Part shown: positions 12,062 through 25,460 of the stretch, in pieces
Layout: every line of letters begins with the position of its first letter
Position numbering within the stretch: position 1 is the first letter of the stretch
NCBI RefSeq assembly: GCF_001638985.1
Contig: NW_017265137.1
Location: forward strand, 1,949,054-2,013,053
DNA from: Phycomyces blakesleeanus NRRL 1555(-)
Taxonomy: Eukaryota; Mucoromycota; Mucoromycetes; Mucorales; Phycomycetaceae
Length of the DNA: 64,000 nucleotides
Direction of reading: 5' to 3'
Notes under the pieces: model-generated
What the model saw: the letters and a program-made list of their open reading frames with translations, nothing else
Told to the model about the DNA's origin: nothing
Database searches by the model: none
Translations under genes and position numbers: made by a program

Positions 12062-12287
12062 TTTTGTTTTGTCACCACCTAATATTATTTTTATTTTATT
12101 TTTACATAGTCAAACTGGCTTTAATCAATATACTACAAACTGCCACACACAAAAATAACCATAGATGACCCTAACAAATGTAGTGTCTCCATGGCCACCA
12201 CATTTACCCAACCAATTTGAATTCAAATTATTTCGCGTTTATTACTAATTCAAAAAATAAAATAAATAAAACTCTTTATAAAGCATC

Positions 12288-13040
12288 TTATAATGAGCAC
12301 ACCAGCCTTTTTGACCCCATTTGATGTTGAATGGTCGGCAGTAGAGATGGAGATAGGAGGTTATAGAGCTGCGTACATTGTTGTATGACTTTACTCCTAC
12401 TAATGACTTCCTCAAACTCTTTTAAGGATGTCGCTAGGTTCAGTTTCCTGGACACGAATGCTGTTGAACTAATAACCAATTACATTGAAAAAACTCATAA
12501 TTGTGAAGATTGTAATAGTAAGCCAAGAAAAAAAGAATACGCATATATGTGTACTTTGATAAAGATGCAAGGTCTGCCGAAGAGACGTGTTTATGGCTTC
12601 CCACTTATTGGACCTGATATAGAGCTGATCAAGGGTCTTCCTATCTAAAGTTCTGGTGTAGAACAAGACAAAAGCTGTAATGCATGCTCGTAAATATATC
12701 GAGAATTATGGCATCTGGTTTGAGATAAGTATGGGATTTTCACAAGGATGGCTCAGTATGACTAGGCCTATGCTCTCATCTAATCTATCAACAACTCCCC
12801 AACAACACATATTCTTCCTCTTGCCCAAATTATCTCGTCTAATGATGATGATATTAATGTATATGTTACTTGAGCAAGGTTGTCTTTGTACTGCGGATCG
12901 CATCACAACCCTGGGTACCAATAATCTGATTGTTTTGAGTTCGAGCCTCACGTATGTTAAAAGTCAAATATACTTGGCCATATTAGCGCTCGTTTTCCTA
13001 AGAATGTACCTGGACCCAAATGCATAAAATACAACCTGCA
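12288..13040 (+). pseudogene. degenerate coding-like stretch, family not recognised
   Basis: Codon-like composition is higher than in the flanks, and open segments continue in changing frames. An 87-codon frame at 12385-12648 includes NYIEKTHNCEDCNSKP with a CxxC pair and LPKRRVYGFPLIGPDI. Further protein-like pieces (near 12800-12930) follow after stops. This looks like a gene decayed by frameshifts and stops. I could not assign it to a family; a domesticated or transposon-derived fungal protein is possible. Confidence 0.3.
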
Positions 13041-14399
13041 AAACGGCTCTGCCATTGAACAGAATAGTAAAACGTTTCTCAAAAAAAAAAAAAAAAGAGG
13101 GGGCCAACCTCGTCACCACTCCCCTTTCTACGAGACTTCAACTTTATGGATATTTTTCTAGTCCTGCGCGATCTGGGGAATAAATCCCGTCTCGATCTTC
13201 CTTCTTCTGGCCTTAACGACCAAACACTTCCCAACTTTCGGGACTTCTTTCTCTTCCTCCTCCTCTTTTCCCTAGAGGATCTCGCGGGTTTGTAACCTAT
13301 TATTATTCTATCCATCTCCATTACTTTCTAAGATCAGCACCCTTGGCTGCTTGGTAATACCAATAAGTACAAGAAAATAACATCATGCTTTTTTTTTGTA
13401 AACCCCCATTTTTTTTTAGCTTCAAGCTGGTCATACTGCTTTCTTTTTATTTTGGTCCATATTTACGGAACATTAAATAACAGAACTATTAAAGTGATCC
13501 TGATAAGATTGATAAATATATACTATTTCTCTTATTCTTCTGTTATATATATATATATATGATACCTGTGAAATGGTACCTTTTATTATTATGCTCTTCA
13601 TAGATCTAGAAATGCATACATATTTTTTTAAAAAAAAAAAACGGGTTAAATAGCTTTTGTAATAATAACAATAAAACAAAAAATCTTTAAGTCCATCTGA
13701 TTAAATGTGCATTGATCTAGTATAGCTCCCACACTTTGAATATGTCCCAAAGTACTATAGTGCAGTCAGGTTAGTTTTTTTTTATAGAAATAATTTCAAT
13801 GTTTAAATCCAAGATTCTGGGATTTTTCTTTAGTATAATATGTCCATACCTTCTCTACTATATGTACATTGTAGTTTTGTATATAGCTGTATATAATATA
13901 TATTTATGCAATGTTATGGTTTGAGGCGTTAAGGAACACAATTTTGAAAGCGAAGCTCTGTATGTATATATACTTCCATACACAAAGTCATCAATACAAC
14001 CTTTGATATCTACCTCCAAAAAAAAACAATACACCAACTTCATTATGTTATATCTTTATAAAATAATACAAGCCTTAACTTATCAAACATTGTTAATAGA
14101 ACGTTTTCTCTCTTGAACCTTGGCTTTCAGGGCATACCCTACGTGTGTAAGGAACCAATCCCAAGCTTTAGTTTACTGCCAATCAGAATATACTTTACAA
14201 GATAGATATTCAGACCACTAGAATCAGACCTTTCCTCCCTATTTATATCTTCTTACTACTTTTCCTATAATTATCTCTGTTTGACACCTAGCTAGAATTC
14301 GTATAAATACCCATTGCGCTTGATCCTCTAAAAAATCAAGCAAATAACATTAAACAAACGAATATTTTCTTCTTTGTTTTATCTATTTTATCTATTACC
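13041..14399. other. intergenic, no recognised gene
   Basis: AT-rich DNA with homopolymer runs (13081-13096 poly-A, 13620-13642 T/A palindrome) and TA repeats. The ORFs here are short and have simple composition. Confidence 0.55.
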
Positions 14400-15340
14400 C
14401 TCTGCCTGGCCAAGTTTCTAACAACGTGATCGATTGGGCTCAGATTTGGATTTTTGCGATGACCACTAGTCAAATCGCTAAATCTACCAACAGCGTTCTA
14501 ACCACATTGTATGGTATTTAATACGGCGGATAGCACTATCTTCTTGGAATGTGAGCATGATGTATTGTTTCTCATTTAATTTTTTTATAGAAAGAATTGA
14601 AATCTTTGGGAAGAAAAAGTTGCTGTACGTCTCTTGACCTACAGACCCTTCCAAAAACAATAATAGCCCAGAACCACCAGCCTAGAAACAGTTCCACACC
14701 GCCAACGAAGATTTTCCATACTTCTCTATTAGAAGTGTACAATGTTTGTAATATATTTTGTCTTGCTTAAGAACTGCCGATGGGTAGGAATCATTGCTGT
14801 TTACCTTAAGCCAAGACTCATCCGTCCACACAACCTTATTCCAGTCTTCAATAATAAAGTTGGTTTTAGCTTTAGCCAAAACTAGTCAATTCTTTTTTTG
14901 TTGACGGGTTAGCCTTGACTTAAAAACACGGATGTAAGAGCCAAAAAATTTTAGCCTTCAGATATCGAATAACTGTCTGTCTAAAGACAATAACACTATA
15001 AGCTCCTAATTTTTCTTGATGGTACATGGGCTTCTTATTTCTTTTGTCTTACACTTATGCAAAGAATGGTAATGTCTACAGATCTAGGTTTGTTTTCGAA
15101 CTTACATAACTGGGATTTTTTTTTCTGGATGTTCTGGTAGTCTCTCAGCGCTTGATAGTGCCGCAAACTGCTGCTTTAGGGATTCTCACGAGGCTTTAAA
15201 TAGCAGCTGGGGTACGAGTGATATTTGGGAACCAAGTGATGTATCTACACTCAAACACTAGCAACTGGAGTCTAGGGAAGATTTTTTTGGCTCTTCCAGT
15301 TTTAGCCAAAGTAAAATATTTAGTTCGAGGGAAAGGTGTG
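14400..15340 (-). pseudogene. decayed Tc1/mariner transposase
   Basis: The minus strand carries scattered pieces of a Tc1-type DDE transposase. The best piece (14879-14682) contains IEDWNKVVWTDESWLKVN, matching the block around the first catalytic Asp, and ends with a WNCF-like segment equivalent to WGCF. Lower coordinates still show a FQEDSA-like remnant of the FQQDNAP block (second Asp) and a vestige of the final motif near 14410. Upstream, toward 15300, degraded helix-turn-helix-like sequence can be followed across stops and frame changes. No intact frame longer than 65 codons remains, so it is dead. Terminal repeats were not identified. Confidence 0.65.
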
Positions 15341-18247
15341 AAGAAGAGAAATACAAAGAGTTGCATGGAAAAATAACCACAAAAAGTGTGGCTTATTGGT
15401 GATTTTCGATATTGAAGTGTATGGAAGCTTATATTTATTGTAGAGGGTTTAAGCTCATAAAGCGCATTATAAGAATAATCATTTTATTATTATTAATAAT
15501 ATTAATAAACCGAAAACACAATATAGAAACAAATAATATGCGACCGACCAGTGCAAGCAACAAGGAAATACTCAAATAAAAATAAGTTATAAATAACTTG
15601 CTCTTTTATTATATATATATTTATATATATATACTTTATAGAGCAAAAAAGCTCAAGGTAAAAAGGGGAAAATTATAAGCATTTTGAAGTGGGTAAAGAA
15701 GTACAGTAACTTTTACAGTAATGTTTTTGTAAACTTTTTTTTATTAAAAAAAAGTGTGGCTTCATTTGTACTCTACTTTCTGCTTCTAACGTATGCTTGT
15801 AATGTCAGAATATAGGACGTCTCTCTTCATATAAACGTTTATACAAGCTGGTATTCTGTTATGTAGAGCATATATAGATATATAGCTATTCTATAGTGTC
15901 TCTTCTGCTAAATAATATTCTCTTTTCTTTAAAAAAATATCTCTAACTTTTGAACACCCCAAGTTGGTGCTTTTTGAGTGTTCGGTTTATGTGTTCAACT
16001 AAACAAACTGTACTTTTAGAAACAACTCATACTTTTACTATTGGTCATTTAAACAGCTTGTTGAAGTGGTACAAATTTCCCAAATTTCAGGGCTCAAGGA
16101 TTTTTGAGAGTAAGAAATTGGATATTTCGATCAACATTCGAGTAATTGTAATATAATAAACCTGGAAGAGGTGGATCACAATGTGTCTCACCAGGTTACT
16201 TAAAGCCAAAAAAATATTGCTTATTTGATTCGATTTTTAATTTTCTATAATTGAAAAGCTATGATTACCATTGGTGTGCATTTGCATATGCTTGTAGAAA
16301 TCTTAAAAAATATCATTTCCAGTACACTCATATTTAATCGACCATAGAAAAGGTTCATTTATACAAAGGCTCTGTGCTTCAAACTAAAATTGTCTCAATC
16401 GAACCAAAGCTAGACTGTGGACCTCAAAGTAATAAGTGGAATCATACTATACAGTACTGTAGCGCATTATATTGTATTACAAAACAAAAGTTATAAATCG
16501 ATAATTAGTAATTGATAGCGTCTTGCTCCCAACCAAACAAAACCTATACGTTCAGTATCAGTAGATTGTCTCTTTGCTTTCATATTGTGCCGTCAGTCAG
16601 TCTGAGCAATAACAGAAAAAAATAGTAAATAAGCAGAGCCTTTAAAAGGTGATTTATATATATGTAATAGCCATTTTACTAGCTTTATCTATCTGTGACC
16701 AGGCTAGCACAATTGCAAGCACCACTACTTTTTCATGGTGTATAATGTAACTTATATAAATAATTATAATTATCGATAGAATGGTGTATATTTGAACACA
16801 TATAAATGTAAAGTGTTTCAGGCAGTTGGGTTATGCTGTATTAATTTCTGGGTTGGATTATGATTGGTTTATAAAGTAGTACAAACCAAGGTCGATTGAC
16901 AAACACTAGGCTAAACCCTGTTCTTCTTTTTACTTTTATTTTACTCTAAGAACGATGCTTTAACTTGAGGTACCAACGACTTTCAATAGTCAGGCTGTCA
17001 ATCCCTTCATAATGAAGCACTGACAGTACTTTTATTTCAAGAAAGTATTCCTACACTTTGTGTTTATTAACTCAAGACACTGGTGAAAAAGCTAGAAGAA
17101 AAATGGAAGTCTTTCACACGAAAGAAAAGAAAAGATATAAGCAGCAATTTTTTTGGGGGTGCTTCTTAAACTAATAAAGTCACAGCATGTGAAACAAACA
17201 AACAAGAAAACAAACAAATAAATATACACAAGACTTTAATTAAAGCTTTATAGTCAACATAACTTTACACTTCTTTATTGTAGTTAAACGTCCAGCCGAT
17301 TAATACTTTGTATATCAGTAGTACAGCTAAAATGAACACAGAAGCATATATAGTATCTCGACAAGTGGCTGTTCAAAAGCATAAGCCTTGTTAACAGAAT
17401 CACAACAGAAAGTAGAATAAAAAAGGGGATGGGGGTCCATAGCAACTGAATAATTTGACATGCATATAGTCCACCAATCGGAAGACATCATTTAAATGTT
17501 TTCATGCTAAAGTAAAGTCTGGACCACTATTGCTACTATGCTCCTCTAAGCCCCATGACACATGTGATGCTGCACGGACAGCACGGACCTTATGTGACAT
17601 AAAAAGAACTAAAAAAAAAGTAAAGCAAGTGCCTACACAGCACGTCCTTCAGAATGTAAGTGATACTTCTTTAACACCCAAAACCCATATTTTGAGCGTA
17701 GATATTAAATAAAGAAGTAAAATAGTAATAATATATACATGTTGGCAAGGCTAAAAAATAAAAGAAAGCCGAATTTTATAATATATCATCAAACTATTAT
17801 AATAGAAATAATAAAAAAGAACAGCAACACATGATTGAGACGTCATGAGTTTTATAAAAAAAAAAGACCTATCCAAACAAAACGCGTCAAAACAACTCTC
17901 TTCCAAATACCATCAATACTTTATACACTTCTTTACTGCTTGTCTCACAAACTGCTTTAATCAACATACACGTTAAAGACGAACCATGACCAATACAAAT
18001 CCATTTTGCTAGTCAAATCTCAGGCTTTTATCATATGTAAAGCCGTCAGTATCAAGATATAAGACAACATGTCAAAACCAGTACACATCAAAAATGAAAT
18101 ACTGAGGTCTGACACTGGTTTGATCATCAATCCATACAAAGCCTGTCCACACTCAGAAACAAGACATAAACAGTCAGAACTTACTATATTTCAAACAGTA
18201 TATGATATTCATCAAAGACACACATTCTGAAGATTATATTTGTCTAG
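15341..18247. other. intergenic, no recognised gene
   Basis: Nearly 3 kb of AT-rich DNA with short TA microsatellites near 15610-15645. No ORF has coding character. The last few hundred bases before 18248 have a more even base composition and run smoothly into the tandem array, so they may be its unique leader (first exon or promoter if the array is transcribed). Confidence 0.5.
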
Positions 18248-21200
18248 TCTTTTGGCAAACAAAGTTAACGATAAAAGATAAGATCACCATCCAGATCTAC
18301 AGGTATATAAAGACTCATTGATTAATCATTCACTGTCTTTTATATTCCTGTAGGGACTTTACAGGCAAGGTCAAGCAATCAATAACAGGTTTTCATCCAG
18401 GGCTACAGGTATAAAAAGCCTCGATACGCATATACTCATTGTCTTTTGTATGTTTCTAGTGTCTTCCGTCCAGGCCAAACGTTAAGGAGCCAATATATAT
18501 CCAGGCCTACGGGTATACAAAGACTCAATGAGCATTTACTCACTGTCTTATATATTTTTGTAGGGGCTTTCCCATCCAGATCAAGTGATCACGAACCGGT
18601 CTCCATCCAGGGCTACAGGTAAACGAATACTTGTTGAGCATTACTCACTCTCTTTTATACTTTTTAGTGTTTTCCGACCAGGTCAAACATCAAGTAACCT
18701 ATCTCCATCCAGGGCTGCAGGTATACAAAAACTCGATGAATATTCAATCGCGATCTTTTATGTTTTCAAAGCATCTATACCATCCAGGTCAAGGTTCAAG
18801 GATCCAATCAAAATCCATGGTTTCAGGTATATAAAAACTCGATGAGAAGTTACTCACTTGTTTTTGTATATTTCTAGTATCTATTCCGTCCAGGTCAAGC
18901 TTCAAGGATCCAGATTCAGTCCGTGGCTATAGGTATACAAAAACTCGATGAGCAATTACTCACTGTATTTTATATATTTCTAGTGTCTAGTCGTCCACGG
19001 CAATTATCAGGATCCGATTTTCATTAATTGTTATAGCTAATCAAGTTTCTTTTTAACCTTTACTTAAAACAAACTATACTCTTTATTTATATTTACTATT
19101 GATGGCAAAGAACGATGACCAAATCTACATCCATTATGGAAGGTATACAAGTCGTTCTCGGCCATTACTAACTGAGACGTATATATGACTACCGTTCTTA
19201 CTGTCCAGGCCAAACAGCAAGGATCAAAACTCAAATTTGGGCTACAAGTAAACAAGTCTTCTTGAGCTTTTACTTACTGTCATTTATATATTTCTAGTGT
19301 TTTTTTCCTTAAAGTTCAAATATCAAAGATCTGATTTCAAATCAAGGTTACGGGTACACACTTTTCTCTCTGTCTTTACATGCTTTCTTTCGTATTGGCC
19401 TAGTGTGTTTACGATCCGGCTACACAATGAAAATTTTGGTTTCTATCCAGTGCAACATGTATATACATCTAGTTGGGCCTTTACTTACTGTTGGCTTTAT
19501 TTTTCTACTTTCTTTACCGTCAAAGCCAGTCATCAAGGATCCAATATCTGTCCAGTGTTACAGGTATACACTTCTCTTTGGTTTTTTATCCATTGTCAAT
19601 TTTAATTTTTTCGTGTTCTTACCTTCTGAACCAGTAATCGAGGATTTAATATCTGCCAAGAATAACAGGTATACCAACCTTTTCGAGCTTTTACTAAATT
19701 TTGCTTGTTTTTGTCTAGTGTCTTTACCATCCAGGTCAACTATTATGGCTCCAATCTCTGTCTAGTGTTACAGGTATACATATCTCATTGAGCCTTTATT
19801 TATTGTTGTTTGTACTTTTGTAGTATCTTTGCTACCCAAACCAACAATCAGTGATCAGATCAATATCAATGGTTATAGGCATACACTTCCCTTTGTCCAT
19901 TTACTCACTCCCTATTTAACTTTTCAAGTTTTCTTACTTCCTGGGTCAACGATCAAAAGACCGATCATCGTCCAGAGTTACAGATATACACATCTCTTGG
20001 GGATTTTACTTACTGTCGGTTTTAATTTTCTAATGTCCTTAAAGTCAAGGCCAACGACCAATGATCTGATATCTGTCCAGTATTACAGGTATAATTATGT
20101 CTTTGGGCCGTTACTTTTTGTCAATTAAATCTCTCTAGTGTCTTTGCCTTCCAGGTCAACGATCAAGAATTCTATCTTCAATCGAGGTTACAGGTTAACA
20201 TATCCTTTTAGGGCTTTCATTATTTCTTGTTTTTCTTTCCTAATTTATTTACCTTCCAATCTGACTATCAAGGCTGTGATCCTCATCCAGGGTAACAGCT
20301 ATGCAATTCTGCTTAAATCTTTACCTATTATGGCTTATAATAGTTTAGTGTGTTTTACTGTTCAGATGAACTATCAAGCATATGGTATCAGTCCAGTGTT
20401 AAAGGTATACCAATCTTTTTGAGACTTTACTTACTGCCATTTATATATATGTCTAGTGGTTTTACCATCGAGGGCAACGACTAAGGATCAGGCCTCAATC
20501 CAGTAAGACGGGTATGCACTTTTCTTTGGGTTTTTACTTATTGCTTGTTTTTTTTTTCTAGTGTCTTTACCGCTCAGTCTAACAATCATGAATCCGATCA
20601 GCATACACTGTTGCAGGTATACAAGTCCCTTTTAGCCTTTATATAATGATTATTTGATTTTTTCTAGTTTCATTACTATGTATGCTAAATAACAAGAATC
20701 CACTATCCCCGTCAAAGGTCATAGGTATAAAAATCTTTTTAAGCATTTTTTTTACTATCCATTAATTATTTTTTAATTTTACACAGTCAAGGCCAATCGA
20801 TCAAGGTTTACAGTCCTCCAAGGTAAAAAATACATGTACATATGTGAGCATTTACCTGATGCTTGTTGTTTTGAGTAATTCTTATATACTCAAATTGAAT
20901 TACCAAAGTTTTGCTATCTACCTAATACCCGAGGTATACAGGTCTAATTTAGTACTCACGTATCACTTATTATTTTGTCTAGCTTTTTTATAGTTTAAGC
21001 CAGTAATCGGGTTTTTAATCTCAATTAAGGATTACAGGTATACATGACTATGTGAACCTTTACTTACTAGCTATTATATTTTCTAGTCTTTCTACATGCA
21101 AGGCCCACAGTTAAAATGAGCCGCCTATTCAGGATGACATGTGTACAAATCTGCTCAAAGATCTACTTACTATATATTTACATAATGTTTTTACAGCCCA

Positions 21201-24200
21201 AGCCAACGATCAAAGCTTTGATATTCTTTTGGGCTCACAGGTATAAAAGTCTCTTTGACTTTTTAGGTACTATCAGCTGTTTTGTTCTAGCCCTTTCTTC
21301 TCTATGGCAAGCGCTCAAGGCTCAGCTCTACATCAAAGGTCGCAGACGTACAAAAATCTTTAAGCAATTTACTAAAAATTAGATTTTCCTAGCATTTACA
21401 TAGTCAAGGCGAAATGATCATGTTCTTTCTATCTATTCAAGGTTCTAGGTTCACACGCACATTTTAGCATTTATTCTTCACTAGTTGAATCTTTTTAATC
21501 TTTGACAGTCCATGCCGAGAATCAAGGTTGCGCTTCAAAAAATAGGGTTAAGGTATACATGTCTTTTTAATCATTTACTTACTACTAGTTACTTTATTCA
21601 GACTTTATACAGTCGAAACCAAAGATCAAGTGCCCGATTTCCGCATAGGTTTACAAGGATACAAGTGTCTTTCTTTACCCATTAACATATTGCTAGCTGT
21701 TTGAAGCAGTCTTTTTACAGTTCAATTCAACAGCCAAGGTTCAAATCCCCGTCAAGAATCACTGGTATACTGCCCTTTTTTAGTATTTACTTACTGCCAG
21801 TTGTGTTTTTTTAGTCTACTCGCAGGAAAGGCCAACAATCAAGATACGACTCTCCTTCTTGGATGTTAGGTATACCAGTATCTTTGGGTACTTACCTATT
21901 GCCAGCTTTAGTTCGGTAGTCTTTTCACAATCGAGTCCAACACACAAGATTCCATAGTCCATGCAGGGTTACAGATATATATACCTCTTTGAGCATTTGC
22001 TTGGTGTCTGCTATATTTGTCTAGTCTTTTCATAGTCAAGGCTATTAATTGAGATTCCGCTGCTCATCTGGGGTAAAAAGGTATATATGCTTTTTTTAAT
22101 ACTTACTCATTGCTTGTTGCAATTGTCTAATAATTTTACAGTCCACGCCGATTATCAATCTTCTGCTATTCGTCGAGGTGACAGGCGTACACCCTCTTTT
22201 GAATACTTTTTCACCATCCATCATATTTATCTAGTCGCACCATAGTACACACCAAAGATCAAGATTTTAGTCTCCACCCAGGTTCACAGACATTCAAGTA
22301 CATTTTCCCTTTTAGAACTGCCGGCTGCTATTGTCTATTACTTTTGATATATAGGCCAAGGGATAAACTTTCTAATCTCAACAATGAGCCGCAGGTATCA
22401 CCGTTTATTTCGAACATTTACTTATTATCGATTATATTCGATTAGTGTTTTAAATCCGAGTCCAACGATCAAGCTTCAAATTTCCAGCAATTGTTAAAGA
22501 TATCCAAGGATCTTTGATTTTTTTTAATATCGACTAAATTTCTCTGGAGTTTGCACACTCAAGTTCGTTGATCAAGTTTTCCGTCTTTATCATGTTTCCA
22601 CTCAACATTATTGGGTAAAGGTATATAAAATTCTTAGATTAATTTTTTACAGCCAATGTCATTTATCAAGCGTTTTTAGAGTCATGGTCAACGATCAAGA
22701 TCCTGCTATTAATCCAACGCCTTAAGTATATAAGTGTATTTAAATATTACTTTACTGCTGATTGTATCTATTTAGTCTTTTTTTATTCCATTCCAGCTCT
22801 CACAGTTCCATTCTCTATCAAGATTTACAGACATACAGGTTCTTTTATTGAAATACGTTCTTACTACCAGCTTTCTTTTTCTAGTTTAGCACAGTTCATA
22901 CCAACGATTAGGCTTCCGATTTCCATCCAGGGCTACAAGCATACATCTTTATTACACCATTTACTTGCAGCCTGTTTTATATGTCCAGAATTTTCACAGC
23001 CCATGTCAACAATCATGGCTTTGACTCACATATCTAGCCATAGGTATACATATATTTTTGAAAAGTTGCTTACTATCAGATGTTTTTTTCTAGTGCTTTC
23101 ATAGTAAAGACCAACGATTAATATTCCAACATTTTCCTACAGTCATAGAGATACAAGTCTCGTTGAGCATTTACCTACTTCAAGCTGTATATTCCCATAT
23201 TTTTTACAGAAAAGACAAGCGATAAGGGTTTCACTCTCCATAAAAGTTCTTGGGTATATGAACCTCTTTCAGAACTTACTTTTTACCAACTAAATCTGTC
23301 TAGTGATTTGATAGTCAAGGCTTCCAATCAAGATTCTGCTATTCATCCAGGGTTAAAGGTATGTATGTCTTTTTTATAGCGTTTACTTTTTCTTTCCACA
23401 ACCAGGAAAAACAACCATAGCTCTACTGCTCATATATAATTACAGGTATACAAGTTTGTTTGAGTTTTCTTTTACAGTCAATTGGATTCGATTAGTTTAC
23501 AAAATAGTCAACACCAAAGATCTATGCCTCGCTACACCTGCAAATAGTCAAAACTATGTATGTTTCTTTAAACTTCTTTTTCATTAATTCCAGTAGTAAC
23601 TTTATAGTATCTTTATATTCAATCACAACGTTCAATGTTCGGGTTTATATCCATAGTCGTAGACAAGCATATTTTTCTATAAACCTTCTTACTATCGATT
23701 GTTTTTGTTCTTCTAATTATTACACACTCAGAAAGGTATCAATTACCCGCTATCTATCAAAGGATAAAGGTTAAAAAAATCCTTTAAATATGCTCATACT
23801 GACATATGTTTTTCTTTCAAGGTCTTCTTATAGTCAAGGTCAACGATCAAAATTTTATTGTTCATAGAGTGCCACAAAAACACGAGTTGCTTTGAGTATT
23901 TATCTGTTACCAGATTAGTTTGTTTGGGCTTTTATATGTCTTCACTAACAATCAAGATCCTACTTTCTATTAAGGGTCGCAGATATAAGTTTATTTAAGC
24001 TTTTCTTTACTATCGCTCGTGCTTTTTTTAGAGTTTTCACAATCCGGGTCAACGGTCCATATTTCAATCTTCCTACCGTTCTACAGATATACACGTATTT
24101 TTGATAATTTACTCTCTGTCAATTGAATTTATTTAGCCCTTTCACAATCCAGGGCAATGATCGGCGTTCCACATTTCATTGACGATCACAGGTATACACT

Positions 24201-25460
24201 ACTATTTGAATATTTGCTTAATGTATATTGTATTTTTCTAGTATCTTTTACTGTTCAAACCAAAGATCCAGGTCCCACTCTCAGCTATAGGCCACATTCG
24301 TATCAGATAATACAAATATTTACTTAATGCCAGTTAAATTTGTCTAGTCCTTTAATTTCCAGATCAAAAAATTACCTCTGCTCTACATCATGGACCGTAG
24401 GTATACAAGTATCTTTTTGAATCTATTCACTGATGGTTATAAATACTTATAATTTGAAAGTTAGTGTCAAGGATCGTTGTTTAACTCTTATTCATGGGGT
24501 ACAGGTATACGCTGTTTAGTTGCCCATCTTTCTTTAAATGATGATTGCTTAGTTTTTTTCTCTTCGTAGTTTAGATCAATGATCACGACTCTATTTTTTG
24601 TTCAGGATTAAAGACATACGAGGAAGTTTTAGAATTTTTCTCACTGAAAATTGTATTTACTTATGTTTTTACAACCAATACCAGGTATCAGGATTCTAAT
24701 CTCTATTGTGGGCCAAAGCTATATTCATTTATTTACTACCAATTCATTTTTTCCCTGTTTTGACAGTCAAATCCAACGCTAAGAATCTCAGTCTCTATCA
24801 AGGGTTACAGGTATACCAGTTTCTTTGAATATATTACTACAAATTATTTTTGTATATTATTTTAAACAGACAAGCCCAAAAATCAAGATTTCGGGCTCGA
24901 GCATCATATACCTGCATATGCATTTGTTTCAATAACTACTTTATGCTGTTTCTATAGGACCTTGCAGTCATATTAAATGCTAAACATTAAAACTTTAGTT
25001 TTAGGTATGCATTCTAGGTATACAACAATTTTGGACCACTTAGTACTACTTGTTTTATATAAGAAGTATATGTGCAGTTAAAACCAAATAAGTATCATAA
25101 AAATAATATGAACTGGTTAAAGACATAAAAGGCTTTTGAGAAATTCATCGACACTCATCTTTTTTATGTATTTGATATCAAGGATCAAGTAACAAATTTG
25201 TGCTCCCCGTCATTTTTTAAACTTTTTTTATTATTAATGTTTTCATTTCAGTAGTGTATTTCCAATTAATTTCAAGGATCAAGTTTTTGTCTCCATTAAA
25301 AACTAAACGTATACAGTGCTATTTGAATATTTAAATAACGTAATTTATTTTCGTTTAGTACTCACTGTAAAGACAAGGATCAAAGCTCCACTTTTCCTCA
25401 TAGGATAGAGATGAACAAGACTCTCTGGGCACTTATTTACTGCCTCTTTTAACTAGAACT
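18248..25460 (+). repeat. degenerate ~106-bp tandem array with mini-exon/intron-like units
   Basis: About 68 head-to-tail units. In each, a GC-richer segment of 53-55 nt (consensus close to TCTTTACCGTCCAGGTCAAC, then GATCAAGGATCCAATCTCC, ATCCAGGGTTACAG) is followed by an AT-rich segment of about 51 nt. The AT-rich segment begins GTATAC, contains TTTACTCACT and ends TTTCTAG. Measured left-end units: exon-like 18248-18302, 18354-18408, 18460-18512, 18564-18618, 18668-18720, 18772-18826, 18878-18932; intron-like parts between them are 51, 51, 51, 49, 51 and 51 nt. The borders read CAG|GTATAC and CTAG|TG, exactly like spliceosomal donors and acceptors, with a pyrimidine stretch and branch-point-like CTCAC/CTTAC. 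Divergence rises to the right; by 24-25 kb only the motifs remain. ORFs of up to 120 codons here follow from the repeat. Whether it is transcribed is unknown. Confidence 0.85.

Noticed and set aside
12930..12950. GAGTTCGAGCCTCACG as a tRNA T-arm
   Set aside because: No box A at the right distance and no foldable cloverleaf.
19297..20422. ORFs of 86-120 codons in the array read as a repetitive membrane protein
   Set aside because: They run through the AT-rich blocks, stop after about three units, and follow from a ~105-bp period that happens to keep one frame open.
18248..25460. A CRISPR array
   Set aside because: Repeats are ~106 bp, degenerate and without unique uniform spacers; the host is eukaryotic.
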